64,000 bases of DNA from Duffyella gerundensis (GCF_001517405.1 NZ_LN907827.1:2486587-2550586), one strand, 5' to 3'. Positions 1 to 10,209 are shown, counted from the first letter of the stretch. The notes: a model not told the origin generated them from the letters alone. Program-made: numbers and translations.

Positions 1-1914
1 ACCATTAGCAGCAACATAAGGCAGGGTAATGCGTAAAAAGTCCTGATTAACCATTACTCCTTCAGGGTTATATAACCTTACGCCAACATTTAATGGATAA
101 AAAGTATTTTCCCCAAGGGCCCAATCACTCATATTAACAACCGTTACCAACAGAGTATGACCTGCGTCAGCGTTAACAGGGTTTAATAATGATTTAAGGC
201 TTAATGATAAATTTCCTTTAATTTTTGCTGCTAAGCCTGGCTGGTGAGACCCAGAAAAATGGGACCATTCAAGCCTGTTTAAATCAAATTCGCATAGGCC
301 TTGGCGAATTTCATGTGCATTAACATATTTCAGGACTCTGGGTATATAAGTGTTTAATGGATTTTTTGCAAAATCCCAATCCTTCGGATTAAAAGTTGAA
401 AAGCCGTTAATAGTTCTCAGATGAAAAATCTCAGAAATTAACATCGCATCAACATTATGAGGATAAAGATCTAAATCAATACTTTTACTATTTATATCAA
501 ATTCACCTTTACGCTGCCCTAAGACATAGAATGCTTTACATTGCTCAGGGGGCGCTGGCAAATTATTTAAAAATGCCAGGTTGGCTTTGCGATCGAAAGT
601 GGCACTATGAGAGACATTTATTTGTTCAGCAATAAGCATCATCCCAATAAATAATGCTAGGGGTTTAGCAATACGGATTATTTTTCCTGAGATAAATAAT
701 GTTGCTACCAGCGCTAATGGAAAAATCAGAAAAAGTGCATAACGAGAAGTTACTCTCATTCCTTTAGCACCCGGCACATATCGCCAAATGTACTCCCACA
801 GGAAAAAATCGCCCTGCTTAATCATTACTATCAATGATAAAAGTATAGCGAGAACTAAACCAGAAATTAATTTCGGAGCAATATCTTTCTTTTTTATATA
901 AAAGAGAGAAAATAAAGACGCAATAAAAATAAGTAGAATCAAAGGAGGAAAGCCTACTTTTAGCTCACCTACACGTTGTACGGAAATAAAATGATTTGAA
1001 AAAATAGCATCTGCAATTTTTCCAAATATCAGATTAGTTGAACCAGGATCTAAGAGGTTACCTATTTTTGGAGCATAATAGGTAACAGAATAAAGATTTT
1101 GTCCACCCGTTTCTTTTGCTTTAGGTAAATAAACGATAAGGAAAGGGATGATGGAGCTGATAAAGAAAAAAACAGGCACAAAAACCGAATAATAATCAAA
1201 TTTTGAGAAAACTAAATGCCGCAGGGATTTATTAAAAATAACTGAGGGCAAAAAGAACATTGCAAAAATTAACGAAAAAAGAAGATAGAACCAGGCCATA
1301 TAAAAAGTAGTTATCAGCCAAGCCGATAGAAAAACGGCTGAGCAACTACCGAAAAGAATTGCTTTTTTTCTTTCGCCTTTAGTAATTGCAGAAAAATATT
1401 TAAGAAGTAAAGCCGTCAGTAACGGGGCAAATGCAAGACTGAGCAATTGGGCATGGTGCATTTGCACAGTCAGGGAGTTGCTCAAGGTGAAAATCATGGA
1501 TCCAGCCAAAGCTGGGTAAAATCCCACTTTTAAAACAGTTCTTGCAAGATAGAAAAAAGATGAAAACCCAATGAATTTTATAGTTATGTTTACAAACTCA
1601 GACGCCAAAAATATATCTAGACCTAAAAGCTTATAAATCGCAAATATTAAACCAAAAATGAAATATCCATCATTATAGCCAAGTGTATCTATGTAGGGAT
1701 AAAAATAAGCCACCTGATTCCATTTGGCATGACCTGCAAAAACATTGTACCAATGATGTAGAATACTAGTTTCAATTATTCCATCGAACCGACTCCCAAT
1801 AACAAAGTCAAATCCTGTTGAGATTTGCGTATAAAAAATGACACCGAAAGTTAAGATAAATGCCAGAATGAACATCACTATTTTGACATTTTTATTCAAA
1901 GTTAATTTCATCAT
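1..1914 (-). CDS. Large polytopic membrane protein, GT-C-like (3' end outside window)
   Basis: I translated this frame by hand. It is open from an ATG-ATG at 1914/1911 down to the window edge, giving at least 638 residues with no stop. The first ~400 residues are a series of hydrophobic segments, with soluble stretches such as the acidic ESxxFDFVIGSRFDG-like loop after the first helix. A long soluble C-terminal part follows. This layout fits lipid-linked-sugar-dependent GT-C glycosyltransferases (GtrII/YfhO-like), but I see no diagnostic motif. It starts 8 bases after the stop of the GtrB-like gene, so the two are probably co-transcribed. Codons are AT-rich compared with the core genes, which suggests transfer. 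I infer a sugar side-branch transferase for the O antigen. It could instead be another membrane protein with a large periplasmic domain. Confidence 0.7.
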   Translation of the reverse strand, partial: MMKLTLNKNVKIVMFILAFILTFGVIFYTQISTGFDFVIGSRFDGIIETSILHHWYNVFAGHAKWNQVAYFYPYIDTLGYNDGYFIFGLIFAIYKLLGLDIFLASEFVNITIKFIGFSSFFYLARTVLKVGFYPALAGSMIFTLSNSLTVQMHHAQLLSLAFAPLLTALLLKYFSAITKGERKKAILFGSCSAVFLSAWLITTFYMAWFYLLFSLIFAMFFLPSVIFNKSLRHLVFSKFDYYSVFVPVFFFISSIIPFLIVYLPKAKETGGQNLYSVTYYAPKIGNLLDPGSTNLIFGKIADAIFSNHFISVQRVGELKVGFPPLILLIFIASLFSLFYIKKKDIAPKLISGLVLAILLSLIVMIKQGDFFLWEYIWRYVPGAKGMRVTSRYALFLIFPLALVATLFISGKIIRIAKPLALFIGMMLIAEQINVSHSATFDRKANLAFLNNLPAPPEQCKAFYVLGQRKGEFDINSKSIDLDLYPHNVDAMLISEIFHLRTINGFSTFNPKDWDFAKNPLNTYIPRVLKYVNAHEIRQGLCEFDLNRLEWSHFSGSHQPGLAAKIKGNLSLSLKSLLNPVNADAGHTLLVTVVNMSDWALGENTFYPLNVGVRLYNPEGVMVNQDFLRITLPYVAANG

Positions 1915-1921
1915 GTTAAAA

Positions 1922-2857
1922 TTAAATACGTTTTACTGGAACGGAAAGATAAGAAAGACGTTTAAGTTCACGCCGACCTACAGTCACGCTTTCTAAAATT
2001 AGCCCCGTAACAAATGAAATTGATGCTAAAATTATCAGCCCTGTTGAAAGCACTGCTGTAGGTAAGCGAGGAACAAGACCGGTTTCGAAATAGTAGGAGG
2101 CAAGCGGAAAAGCTAAAATAATTCCTGTAATGCTGAACAACAGCGCCAAGATTCCATAAAACATCAGCGGGCGCTCAGTTGCGTACAACCTAAGGATCAT
2201 TTTTGCAATACGGATACCATCCCTGTAAGTATTCAGTTTACTCGCCGACCCTTCCATCCTGGCACTGTAAGGCGTATCAACTTCAGCATAAGGCATTCTG
2301 AGTTCCAGAGCATGCACGGTTAGCTCAGTTTCTGTTTCAAAACCTTTTGCCATTGCCGGGAATGACTTAACATATCGACGTGAAAAAATACGGTATCCGG
2401 ATAACATATCGGAAAACTTACCCCCAAATATACTTTTTACGCAACCAGTTAACATCTTATTGCCAAATGTATGCCCCATTCGATACGCTTCTTTTTCTTC
2501 ATGTTTTCTAACACCAACAACCATATCGAGTCGTTCTGAGATTAATCTTTCAATCATTTTAGGAGCACTTGCTGCATCGTAGGTTGCATCGCCATCTACC
2601 ATGATATAGATGTCAGCAATGATATCTGCGAACATGCGCCTGACAACGTTTCCTTTACCTTGTTCTTTTACGGTGAAGACTTTTGCGCCTGCAGCAGTAG
2701 CTCGTTCAGCAGTATCGTCACTGGAATTATTATCAAAAACATAAATTGATGCTGAAGGCAGATGTACCCTAAAATCATGTATTACCTGTGAAATGGAAAT
2801 ACCTTCGTTATAACAAGGTACAACAACTGCAATATCATACTCTTTCTGATCAATCAT
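1922..2857 (-). CDS. GtrB-like polyprenyl-phosphate glycosyltransferase (GT2)
   Basis: This GT2 enzyme probably moves a sugar from its nucleotide onto undecaprenyl phosphate at the inner face of the membrane. The N-terminal domain has VVVPCYNEG, a DNNSSDDT loop and the metal-binding MVDGDATYD motif. SGYRIFSRRYVKSFP and a C-terminal pair of hydrophobic helices are typical of DPM1/GtrB enzymes. The longest frame begins with TTG at 2866. I prefer the ATG at 2857, which has GGA nine bases upstream, giving about 311 residues. It lies 37 bases after the acyltransferase and just before the large membrane protein. No GtrA-like flippase gene (~120 residues) is visible next to it, so either another flippase is used or it lies beyond the edge. 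The sugar cannot be read from the sequence. Confidence 0.8.
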   Translation of the reverse strand: MIDQKEYDIAVVVPCYNEGISISQVIHDFRVHLPSASIYVFDNNSSDDTAERATAAGAKVFTVKEQGKGNVVRRMFADIIADIYIMVDGDATYDAASAPKMIERLISERLDMVVGVRKHEEKEAYRMGHTFGNKMLTGCVKSIFGGKFSDMLSGYRIFSRRYVKSFPAMAKGFETETELTVHALELRMPYAEVDTPYSARMEGSASKLNTYRDGIRIAKMILRLYATERPLMFYGILALLFSITGIILAFPLASYYFETGLVPRLPTAVLSTGLIILASISFVTGLILESVTVGRRELKRLSYLSVPVKRI

Positions 2858-2894
2858 ATTTAGCAATCCATATCTATTTGGGATTTAACTTTTA

Positions 2895-5405
2895 CTATTT
2901 AACTTCATTTATGTCCAGGCTAACAAATCCTATACCTAACATTCGCATATCCTCCCCAAGTTTCAGAGAATGTGGTGTTGTAGGCACAGGTGCAATAATA
3001 ATAATTTCATTTGACCTTTCATCTGAGTTGAACTCTATGGATTGAATAGTATCATCCTGGTTCAACTTCATACTACGTTTGAGACCTGCATAACTAATCT
3101 CAATATTATTGTTTATATTAGGCCCAAAAGCATGACCTTTGATAGTAATAATAAAATGTTTAGGTAAGTTAATTTTAAATCTGATCAGCACTGCTTCAGC
3201 CTCTGCTTGATCAGACCAGCGTCCCCATGCTTCATGTTGTGAAAGTCCTTCAACATTCTCTACGTAAGCGGGATAATTTAATTGAGTAAAATCAATATGT
3301 AATTTCTTTTCTGATAAAACAATGTCCTGACGTCTCTCGCCTTCAAGTGAGCTAATGAATCTAGAAAAAGACGGTAACAAGGTTTTATTTCCATAGCCGC
3401 TTAAATGATCTCCATCAAAGAAAAGTGGCCTGCCATTTTTATAAACGCTGCATGAATTTTTACCACATAACGCCGAAAGAGGATCCCAAACATCTAATGG
3501 AATCGTTTTTCTCAGCTCAGAATAACTGGCCAATATGGGTGCCCTATATGTTTCAATTACTTCTCGTGAAATTGAATCTCCTCCCTGACAAATAGGATTA
3601 CTTTTATTAAACCAGTCAGCACAGCGATATGTGGGAATTTTAAAAAGGGGCTTAGGTGCTTCAAAAACTATGTGTACGCCCTTATCAGCAAAAGGTTTTA
3701 AGGTTAATTTCGCATAATTTATTGTGCGCTCTCGCCCTTTCTCAGCCTTTTCACTAAATAATACATCCGCATGTTGTTTATCACCAAAATATGCCCACTG
3801 GTCAACAAACCTAGGCAATCTTAATGAAGCAAGGAACAGAACATCATCTGGTTTTATTCTTTTAGCAATGTCCTGAAGCGATGAGTCTGAATATTGCTGA
3901 CACCTAGCCACATCCATGTCTCTTTCTGGCGTAAAACTCAGGAAAGGACATCCACCATTGTTATAAGCATAAATTGTTGTCTGTGTTTTTATAGCAAAGC
4001 TTTTGAATAACCCTGAGTAAGCCAAGGCATGCGAATCCCCAATGACAAAAACTTGATGTGGGTTTGGGGATACGGGGGTATTACAATCTTTCGGTTTATA
4101 AATCAGTAATAGACCACCGTGGACATCTACATGCTCTGGTTCGGCCTGACAACCTGGGTAGCCATCAACAACACCACTACCTTCTGGATACCAATCTTGT
4201 GGAGATTTGGTCAGTACACTTTGAGAAATACTTCCTACATGTGAATCAATCTTTAAAGCAATAAAATATGATGCACTTATAAAAAAAACTCCAGTCAATA
4301 AAACCACCCAACTATTTTTTTGTGCAATAAATCGGGAATTACGAACGGGTTTTTCAACGAAAAAGTAAGAAAATAGCGAGAATATAAAAGTTATCAGTAA
4401 CGCTAATATCTGTTGTGAGGCGGTATCGAGCCCATATGTCCAGCGAAAGAGCACAAATATCGGCCAGTGCCATAAATAAAGAGAAAAAGATAACTTACCA
4501 AAAAAATTAAGAAACTGGTTACTTAGTAGTTTGTTTATACTTGATAGCACAGTTCCATGGTAGAGACTGAAAAAAAGCCCAAGTGTACTCACTATTGCGA
4601 GTAATGCTCCTGGCATGGGGAAATTCTTAGTATCAGTGACAATAAAAGAAACCAGTAAACCGGCTAGTGATAAAACACCAATGATTCTTTTAAACCAGCT
4701 TATCCATTGAGTGGAAATCAGATACTGTTTAAATGTTGTCATAAACTGATACAACAACACGCCCGAAGCTAATTCCCAAAACCTACCTGGAGTTGAGTAA
4801 TAGGCTTGTGTGGGCTGTGTAGCTGATAGTTTAAAGGAAAGAAATAAAGACGCTATGCCTAATATTAAGTAAATAGCTGAGGTTATATACTTCTTGTTTG
4901 ACGATAACCAGAAAATATAAAGGAATGGGAATATTAGATAGAATTGTTCTTCAACACCTAAAGACCAGGTATGAGTAAAAGGATTGAAGTCTGTGGTCGG
5001 AGCAAAGTAATCTCTTCCAGTTGAAGCAAGAATAAAGTTACTGAATCCGAAAAATGCATAAAAACCCGTAGACTGATTCACCCAACTAAGCCAAGAACCG
5101 GGAATAAAGGCCGTTGATAAAGCAAAAACCACTAAGAGCATAAATATTAGCGCAGGGAATATACGCTTTATTCTTCGGCTGTAGAATATCGCAAAAAACT
5201 GTAAGATTGTTGCCCCTTGAAAGGCTGCAACCGAAGCACTGACTATAAATCCGGAAATAACAAAAAAAACATCTACACCGACAAAGCCGCCAGGGAGTAT
5301 GTTTGAATTCAGATGAAAAAGTACTACTGATAAAACTGCCAGAGCACGTAGTCCATCGATGAAAGGATGATAGGGTATATGCTTGTCTGTTATTCTATTA
5401 TTCAT
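2895..5405 (-). CDS. O-acyltransferase (AT3 membrane domain + SGNH domain) with extra C-terminal domain
   Basis: This is an OafA-type O-acetylase that probably transfers acetyl groups to lipopolysaccharide or another surface glycan. Numbered from a TTG at 5462, DGLRALAV (36-43), VGVDVFFVISGF (61-72) and HTWSLGVEEQFY (164-175) mark the acyltransferase-3 membrane domain with about ten helices to residue ~400. An SGNH hydrolase-like domain follows, with GDSHA at 475 and the catalytic DGDH at 683-686. A ~130-residue β-rich tail (about 725-855), containing the pattern HEAWGRWSD...AFGPN...LGIGFVSL, resembles the C-terminal domain (DUF7024-like) of some phosphoglycerol and sugar transferases. The TTG at 5462 touches the gnd terminator, so I prefer the ATG at 5405 (836 residues). 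A TATAAA at 5440-5445 could be the -10 of its own promoter. Confidence 0.85.
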   Translation of the reverse strand: MNNRITDKHIPYHPFIDGLRALAVLSVVLFHLNSNILPGGFVGVDVFFVISGFIVSASVAAFQGATILQFFAIFYSRRIKRIFPALIFMLLVVFALSTAFIPGSWLSWVNQSTGFYAFFGFSNFILASTGRDYFAPTTDFNPFTHTWSLGVEEQFYLIFPFLYIFWLSSNKKYITSAIYLILGIASLFLSFKLSATQPTQAYYSTPGRFWELASGVLLYQFMTTFKQYLISTQWISWFKRIIGVLSLAGLLVSFIVTDTKNFPMPGALLAIVSTLGLFFSLYHGTVLSSINKLLSNQFLNFFGKLSFSLYLWHWPIFVLFRWTYGLDTASQQILALLITFIFSLFSYFFVEKPVRNSRFIAQKNSWVVLLTGVFFISASYFIALKIDSHVGSISQSVLTKSPQDWYPEGSGVVDGYPGCQAEPEHVDVHGGLLLIYKPKDCNTPVSPNPHQVFVIGDSHALAYSGLFKSFAIKTQTTIYAYNNGGCPFLSFTPERDMDVARCQQYSDSSLQDIAKRIKPDDVLFLASLRLPRFVDQWAYFGDKQHADVLFSEKAEKGRERTINYAKLTLKPFADKGVHIVFEAPKPLFKIPTYRCADWFNKSNPICQGGDSISREVIETYRAPILASYSELRKTIPLDVWDPLSALCGKNSCSVYKNGRPLFFDGDHLSGYGNKTLLPSFSRFISSLEGERRQDIVLSEKKLHIDFTQLNYPAYVENVEGLSQHEAWGRWSDQAEAEAVLIRFKINLPKHFIITIKGHAFGPNINNNIEISYAGLKRSMKLNQDDTIQSIEFNSDERSNEIIIIAPVPTTPHSLKLGEDMRMLGIGFVSLDINEVK

Positions 5406-5439
5406 TCGCCAACACCATTTGAAGAGTATTTTTTGTATT

Positions 5440-5445
5440 TTTATA
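5440..5445 (-). promoter_or_regulatory. Candidate -10 of the acyltransferase promoter
   Basis: On the minus strand TATAAA lies between the gnd terminator and the ATG at 5405, in an AT-rich stretch. Only ~60 bases separate the terminator from the coding region, so a promoter is needed here if termination is efficient. No good -35 hexamer was found at 16-18 bases. This is a suggestion that supports the shorter start. Confidence 0.25.
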
Positions 5446-5464
5446 TAATCAGAATGCTTCAACC

Positions 5465-5497
5465 AAAAGAAAACCCGGCAAAGCCGGGTTTTCTTTT
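5465..5497 (-). terminator. Rho-independent terminator of gnd
   Basis: A near-perfect hairpin with arms GAAAACCCGGC (5469-5479) and GCCGGGTTTTC (5483-5493) closes a three-base loop. The minus-strand continuation is T-rich (CTTTTGG). It starts 14 bases after the gnd stop. The flanking A and T runs extend the pairing and would let it work in both directions. Confidence 0.85.
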
Positions 5498-5510
5498 TGC
5501 CTGAGGTTGG

Positions 5511-6920
5511 TTAGCCTAACCACTCAGTGTGGAAAACACCGTCTTTATCAATACGCTTATAAGTATGCGCACCGAAATAGTCACGCTGAGCCTGAATCAG
5601 GTTGGCTGGCAGGACTTCTGAGCGATAGCTGTCGTAGTAAGCAATGGCCGCAGAGAAGGTTGGCGTCGGGATACCGTTCTGAATCGCGTAAGAAACCACA
5701 TCACGCAGCGCCTGCTGATACTGATCTGCGATATCTTTGAAGTACGGTGCTAACAACAGGTTAGCGATGCCCGCATCTGCTTCATAAGCATCAGTGATTT
5801 TCTGCAAGAACTGGGCACGAATGATGCAGCCAGCACGGAAGATCTTCGCGATTTCACCGTAGTGCAGATCCCAGTTGTTCTCTTCTGACGCGGCACGCAG
5901 CTGTGAGAAGCCCTGAGCATAAGAGACGATTTTGCCCAGATAGAGCGCACGACGCACTTTCTCAACAAACTCAGTTTTATCACCGGTGAAGGCCTTCGCC
6001 TGTGGACCGCTCAGTACTTTAGAGGCTGCCACACGCTGGGTTTTCAGCGAGGAGAGGTAACGCGCAAACACAGATTCAGTGATCAATGACAGAGGTTCGC
6101 CGAGATCCAGTGAGCTCTGGCTGGTCCATTTCCCGGTGCCTTTGTTCGCTGCTTCATCCAGAATCACATCAACCAGGTATTTACCGTCTTCATCTTTCTT
6201 GGTGAAGATATCTTTGGTGATGTCGATCAGGTAGCTGCTCAGCTCGCCGTTGTTCCACTCCGTGAAGGTCTCAGCCAGCTCTTCGTTGTTCAGGCCTAAC
6301 GCGCCTTTCAGCAGAGCATAGGCTTCAGCGATAAGCTGCATGTCGCCATATTCGATGCCGTTGTGTACCATTTTCACATAGTGGCCCGCGCCGTCCGCAC
6401 CCATATAGGCCACGCAAGCTTCGCCATCTTCTGCACGCGCAGCAATTTTATCCAGAATCGGTGCAACCAGTTCGTAAGCTTCTTTCTGACCGCCAGGCAT
6501 GATAGATGGGCCTTTCAGTGCGCCCTCTTCACCACCAGAAACGCCGGTGCCAATGAAGTTAAAGCCCTGCTCAGACAATTCTTTATTGCGGCGGATGGTA
6601 TCTTTATAGAAGGTGTTGCCACCATCAATCAGGATGTCGCCCTTATCAAGGTGCGGAGTCAATGAAGCGATAGTCTTATCTGTTGCTTCACCAGCCTGAA
6701 CCATCAGCAAAATGCGGCGTGGTTTTTCCAGAGAGGCTACAAACTCTTCAACTGTATAAAAAGGCGCAAGCTGCTTGCCCTGATTTTCAGCGATGACTTC
6801 GTCAGTCTTCTCACGAGAGCGGTTGAAGATAGAAACAGTGTAGCCGCGGCTCTCAATGTTAAGTGCCAGGTTACGGCCCATTACCGCCATACCTACAACG
6901 CCGATCTGTTGCTTGGACAT
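5511..6920 (-). CDS. gnd: 6-phosphogluconate dehydrogenase (decarboxylating)
   Basis: Oxidises 6-phosphogluconate to ribulose 5-phosphate with NADP in the oxidative pentose phosphate pathway. The 469-residue product starts [20 protein letters not shown], with the NADP-binding GxAxMG turn. It has the substrate and catalytic segments [16 protein letters not shown] and [17 protein letters not shown] and the C-terminal [12 protein letters not shown] signature. The open frame extends nine codons upstream. I chose the ATG at 6920 because AGGAG precedes it and the family begins there. In Enterobacterales gnd flanks the O-antigen region, and it does so here. It is followed by a strong terminator and probably has its own promoter in 6921-7054. 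Confidence 0.97.
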   Translation of the reverse strand: MSKQQIGVVGMAVMGRNLALNIESRGYTVSIFNRSREKTDEVIAENQGKQLAPFYTVEEFVASLEKPRRILLMVQAGEATDKTIASLTPHLDKGDILIDGGNTFYKDTIRRNKELSEQGFNFIGTGVSGGEEGALKGPSIMPGGQKEAYELVAPILDKIAARAEDGEACVAYMGADGAGHYVKMVHNGIEYGDMQLIAEAYALLKGALGLNNEELAETFTEWNNGELSSYLIDITKDIFTKKDEDGKYLVDVILDEAANKGTGKWTSQSSLDLGEPLSLITESVFARYLSSLKTQRVAASKVLSGPQAKAFTGDKTEFVEKVRRALYLGKIVSYAQGFSQLRAASEENNWDLHYGEIAKIFRAGCIIRAQFLQKITDAYEADAGIANLLLAPYFKDIADQYQQALRDVVSYAIQNGIPTPTFSAAIAYYDSYRSEVLPANLIQAQRDYFGAHTYKRIDKDGVFHTEWLG

Positions 6921-7054
6921 TACATACTCCTGTCTGTGGTCTCGCATGGTGTTACCCGTAACACCACTTTGTAAGTGATTAATATGTTAACTCAGGATAG
7001 CGGATAAAAGGTAATGAATGGTGCGATAGGCAGATGAAATAATCTGAAAAAAAA

Positions 7055-8170
7055 TCACACATTTAACAAGGATTTATAGAGTCGGGTATAGCTTTGTATC
7101 ATCTTTTGGGCCGTGAATAGCGACTCAAAGCGCGCAAGCGCTGCTGCACCAAAGCTGCTGGACAGTTCCGGGCTGTTCCATATTTCATCCATCGCCCTGC
7201 GTAACGCGACGGGATTAGACGGGGGAACCACCAGGCCGGTGACTCGATCGATGTTGATAAATGTCGTGCCCGTACCGATCTCGCTGGAAATCAAGGGTTT
7301 TGAGTAGAGCGCCCCTTCCAGCAATGAGATTCCAAAAGCTTCTGAACGCAGGTGAGATGGAAATACCAGACAGGTACATAGTTGCAATAATGCAGACTTT
7401 TCGCTGTCTTCTAATGCTCCCAGAAAATGGATGTTATCTACACCTAACTGCTGTGCCTGAGATTTTAGCTCTGCTTCAATCGGACCGGCGCCCACTACCA
7501 CGATCGGATAACGACTGTTTTTTGCCGCTTCAATCAGGATATGCAGGCCTTTGTAATAACGGAATGTACCAATGAATAGAAAGAAGCCATCAGGAAATCT
7601 TGCCTGCCATTTTTGCAGCACAGCAGGATCGTTATTTTGATAAAACTGTTTATCAAGACCATACGGAATAACTTCAACTTTATCTTTGAACTGCTGCAAT
7701 ACCGGGCTACTTTCAACGTAGTTAGGCGAGGCGGCAACAATTCTGTCTACACTGGAAAGAAAGCGATTCATTAACGGGGTATAGAGTTTCAGCAGTAACT
7801 TCTGCTTAACAATATCAGAATGGTAACTCACTACCGATGGCTTTTTAATGCCCGCAGCAAAATGCATAAAGTCCATAAATGGATAAGGAAAATGGTAATG
7901 GATGATATCTGCATCCTTGGCCAGTTCCCTGAACTCTTTTATGGCTGAATAAGAGAATGGTGTTGAGGCAAACTCACACTGAGTTTTGACCCGATGAATC
8001 TGATGGTTATCCAGTGAGTTTTTTTGGTTTTTGAATTGGGGACTATGAGTAAACACAACAGACTCAATACCTGATTTAAAACCACCTTCTGCGAGCTGAT
8101 AAATAACCTGTTCTATGCCACCGAAAGTATCAGGGTAATAAGTTTTATAACAATGTAAAACTTTAATCAT
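7055..8170 (-). CDS. GT4 glycosyltransferase, last gene of the O-antigen operon (WbdC/WbpZ-like)
   Basis: A GT-B fold GT4 enzyme of 371 residues. The N-terminal domain has a GGIEQVIYQLA loop and HYHFPYPF. The C-terminal nucleotide-sugar domain has FIGTFRYYKGLHIL and the catalytic EX7E pattern in SEAFGISLLEGA. YHSDIVKQK...VAASPNYVESSP resembles the transferases that prime D-mannan or D-rhamnan chains (WbdC, WbpZ). Its ATG overlaps the stop of the preceding gene (ATGA), so it is translationally coupled. By position it corresponds to wbdC of the O9a-type cluster. The predicted role is adding the first mannose or rhamnose adaptor residues to undecaprenyl-PP-GlcNAc. The exact sugar and linkage are inference. 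Confidence 0.85.
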   Translation of the reverse strand: MIKVLHCYKTYYPDTFGGIEQVIYQLAEGGFKSGIESVVFTHSPQFKNQKNSLDNHQIHRVKTQCEFASTPFSYSAIKEFRELAKDADIIHYHFPYPFMDFMHFAAGIKKPSVVSYHSDIVKQKLLLKLYTPLMNRFLSSVDRIVAASPNYVESSPVLQQFKDKVEVIPYGLDKQFYQNNDPAVLQKWQARFPDGFFLFIGTFRYYKGLHILIEAAKNSRYPIVVVGAGPIEAELKSQAQQLGVDNIHFLGALEDSEKSALLQLCTCLVFPSHLRSEAFGISLLEGALYSKPLISSEIGTGTTFINIDRVTGLVVPPSNPVALRRAMDEIWNSPELSSSFGAAALARFESLFTAQKMIQSYTRLYKSLLNV

Positions 8171-9330
8171 ATATATTTTGCGACCTGCTCATAAGCTTCA
8201 ATGGTTTTATCGGCACACAGTGACCATGAAAATTCGCGAGCACGCGCTAATCCAGCATCTATCATACGGTACTTTTCATCAGCGTTTTCAATCATCATCT
8301 GAATGTAAGTCGTTAAAGCATGGACATCTTCTGGCTCATGCATGAGTGCTGCATCTCCAGCGACTTCGGGCAGTGAAGTTGCATTTGAGCAAATCACAGG
8401 CGTTCCTGATGCCATTGCTTCAAGTACCGGTAAGCCGAAACCTTCATAAATTGAAGGGAATACAAAACTCGTCGCAGCACTGAATAAAAGCGGCAGGTCC
8501 TTACCAGGGACAAAACCCAAATATTTTAACCACCCTTCTCTCTCTCCCTTATCAAAAAGCTTAAAGAGTTGCTCATTTTCCCATCCCTTGTAACCACTGA
8601 TAACCAGCGGGAAGGCAGATTTCTCATGAGCGGGCAAACGGTCATAGGCCTGTAACAGCGTCAGTATATTCTTTCTTGGCTCAATCGTACCAGTATACAA
8701 AAAATAACGTTGCCACTTGAGATTATACTTTTCAAGCACGTGCTGAGTTTCTTTTTCATCGCGGGGATGAAACTGTTCATTACAGGCGAGAGGCGCCACT
8801 GCAATTTTATTATCTTCAATACCAAAAAAATTGACTAACTCCTTTTTTGTGTAATGAGAATCAGTTATTAACATCGAGGCACGCGAAACAGTATTTCTTA
8901 ACTCTTTCTGCATCAAGTGAACACGACCAGCCGGGTGAAACTGCGGCCAGTGGAATACCGACAAATCATGAAAGGTGGCAACACAATGGTTCACGCGAGG
9001 AGGTAAGTAATAGTTTGGACTATGAAATATATGGCTCTTAAATTCCCTCAACGCCATCATTTTCATTACTGGAAAAGTCAGACGATATATTTCACTTACG
9101 GTTTTGCTTTTTTGTAATTTTCGTTTAAAAGATTGAACAGATTGAGCAGACTCACTCGCGACTACTAGTGAGTCACGAGTCTTCGTGCCATGAAGAAACG
9201 TCAGCGCGACGTTTTCTCTTTCCTGAAGCTGTTTAGCAAGCTCAAACGCATAACGGCCAATACCGGTTAAAGGATATTTAATACAGTCCGTAGAGTAAAC
9301 GACGTTTATTGCTTTGCTTCCAGCATCCAT
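8167..9330 (-). CDS. GT4 glycosyltransferase (WbdB/WbpY-like)
   Basis: A 387-residue GT4 enzyme. The acceptor domain carries [13 protein letters not shown] near the N-terminus. The donor domain has [18 protein letters not shown] and the catalytic motif [19 protein letters not shown], then [11 protein letters not shown], all common in mannosyl- and rhamnosyltransferases. The ATG at 9330 lies 25 bases inside the end of rmd. No later in-frame ATG is near, so I kept it, but the true start could be slightly downstream. Its stop overlaps the next gene. It holds the wbdB position of an O9a-like cluster and should extend or adapt the growing O chain in the cytoplasm from GDP-mannose or GDP-D-rhamnose. 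Confidence 0.87.
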   Translation of the reverse strand: MDAGSKAINVVYSTDCIKYPLTGIGRYAFELAKQLQERENVALTFLHGTKTRDSLVVASESAQSVQSFKRKLQKSKTVSEIYRLTFPVMKMMALREFKSHIFHSPNYYLPPRVNHCVATFHDLSVFHWPQFHPAGRVHLMQKELRNTVSRASMLITDSHYTKKELVNFFGIEDNKIAVAPLACNEQFHPRDEKETQHVLEKYNLKWQRYFLYTGTIEPRKNILTLLQAYDRLPAHEKSAFPLVISGYKGWENEQLFKLFDKGEREGWLKYLGFVPGKDLPLLFSAATSFVFPSIYEGFGLPVLEAMASGTPVICSNATSLPEVAGDAALMHEPEDVHALTTYIQMMIENADEKYRMIDAGLARAREFSWSLCADKTIEAYEQVAKYI

Positions 9331-10208
9331 TTCAGGGTATCTCTAAGAGGAATTTTAGACGAAGTCTCACCGACTAAGCGACTGAGCAAAGTGATATCGC
9401 CACAAAGTTCTTTAATTTCATTAGGTCGGACAAAATCGGGATTAACTTCAATCCTGATATCATGGCCTGTCAGGGATTTGCAGAGATCAACGACTTCCCT
9501 TAATGAGTGCATTTTGCCTGAAGCTACATTGACAGTCTGACCAAAAGAGCGTGAATGTAGTAATGCTGAATAACTTTTGACGACGTCGCGTACATCCGAA
9601 AAATCACGCCATACATCTATGTTGCCCAGCTCAATGACTTCTTTCCTCTCGCGAAAATGTTTGACGATTTTCGGGATCAGGAAATTTTCTGCCTGACCGG
9701 TGCCTGTGTAATTAAATGGCCGGGTAATAATAATCGGCAATTTTTCATAAAACAGACTGGTCATATACTCCATGGCCAGCTTGCTGACCGCATAGTCATT
9801 TGAGGGTCTGGCAGGAACCGACTCTGCTAATTTCCCCGGCGTGTTATTACCGTAAACATTAGCGCTGCTGGCGATCAAAACTGCATCCGGCATTTTTGCT
9901 GATTCGCTAAGAGCCTGTAACAGGTTACGCGTACCGCAAAGGTTAACATTATAGAATGCGTTCGGGTCAGCATGCCCAACAAATGCTATTGCTGCAAGAT
10001 GAACAATAACGTCTGGCCGAATACTGTCTACAGCATTCTTTACATCTGCTGCATTAGTAAGATCAACCTGAAAATAGCGTGAGGAATTCTGGGCGGGAGT
10101 TGAACCGAAACCATAAACTTCATATCCGGCAGCGGATAAATCCGCTGCCATATATTGGCCGGTAAAGCCCTTGATCCCAGTGATCAATGCTTTTTTGCCA
10201 TTAGTCAT
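9306..10208 (-). CDS. rmd: GDP-6-deoxy-D-mannose reductase (GDP-D-rhamnose synthesis)
   Basis: A short-chain dehydrogenase/reductase of the extended type, 300 residues. It reduces GDP-4-keto-6-deoxy-D-mannose, the Gmd product, to GDP-D-rhamnose. It has GIKGFTGQY (Rossmann turn), SSANVYG and the catalytic YAVSK. FVRPNEIKELCGD near the C-terminus matches the Rmd type. GDP-L-fucose synthase (Fcl) is longer and has a different active-site region, so I favour Rmd. It starts one base after the gmd stop, with AAGGG about 13 bases upstream of the ATG. The gmd-rmd pair predicts D-rhamnose in the O antigen. Confidence 0.85.
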   Translation of the reverse strand: MTNGKKALITGIKGFTGQYMAADLSAAGYEVYGFGSTPAQNSSRYFQVDLTNAADVKNAVDSIRPDVIVHLAAIAFVGHADPNAFYNVNLCGTRNLLQALSESAKMPDAVLIASSANVYGNNTPGKLAESVPARPSNDYAVSKLAMEYMTSLFYEKLPIIITRPFNYTGTGQAENFLIPKIVKHFRERKEVIELGNIDVWRDFSDVRDVVKSYSALLHSRSFGQTVNVASGKMHSLREVVDLCKSLTGHDIRIEVNPDFVRPNEIKELCGDITLLSRLVGETSSKIPLRDTLKWMLEAKQ

Positions 10209-10209
10209 A

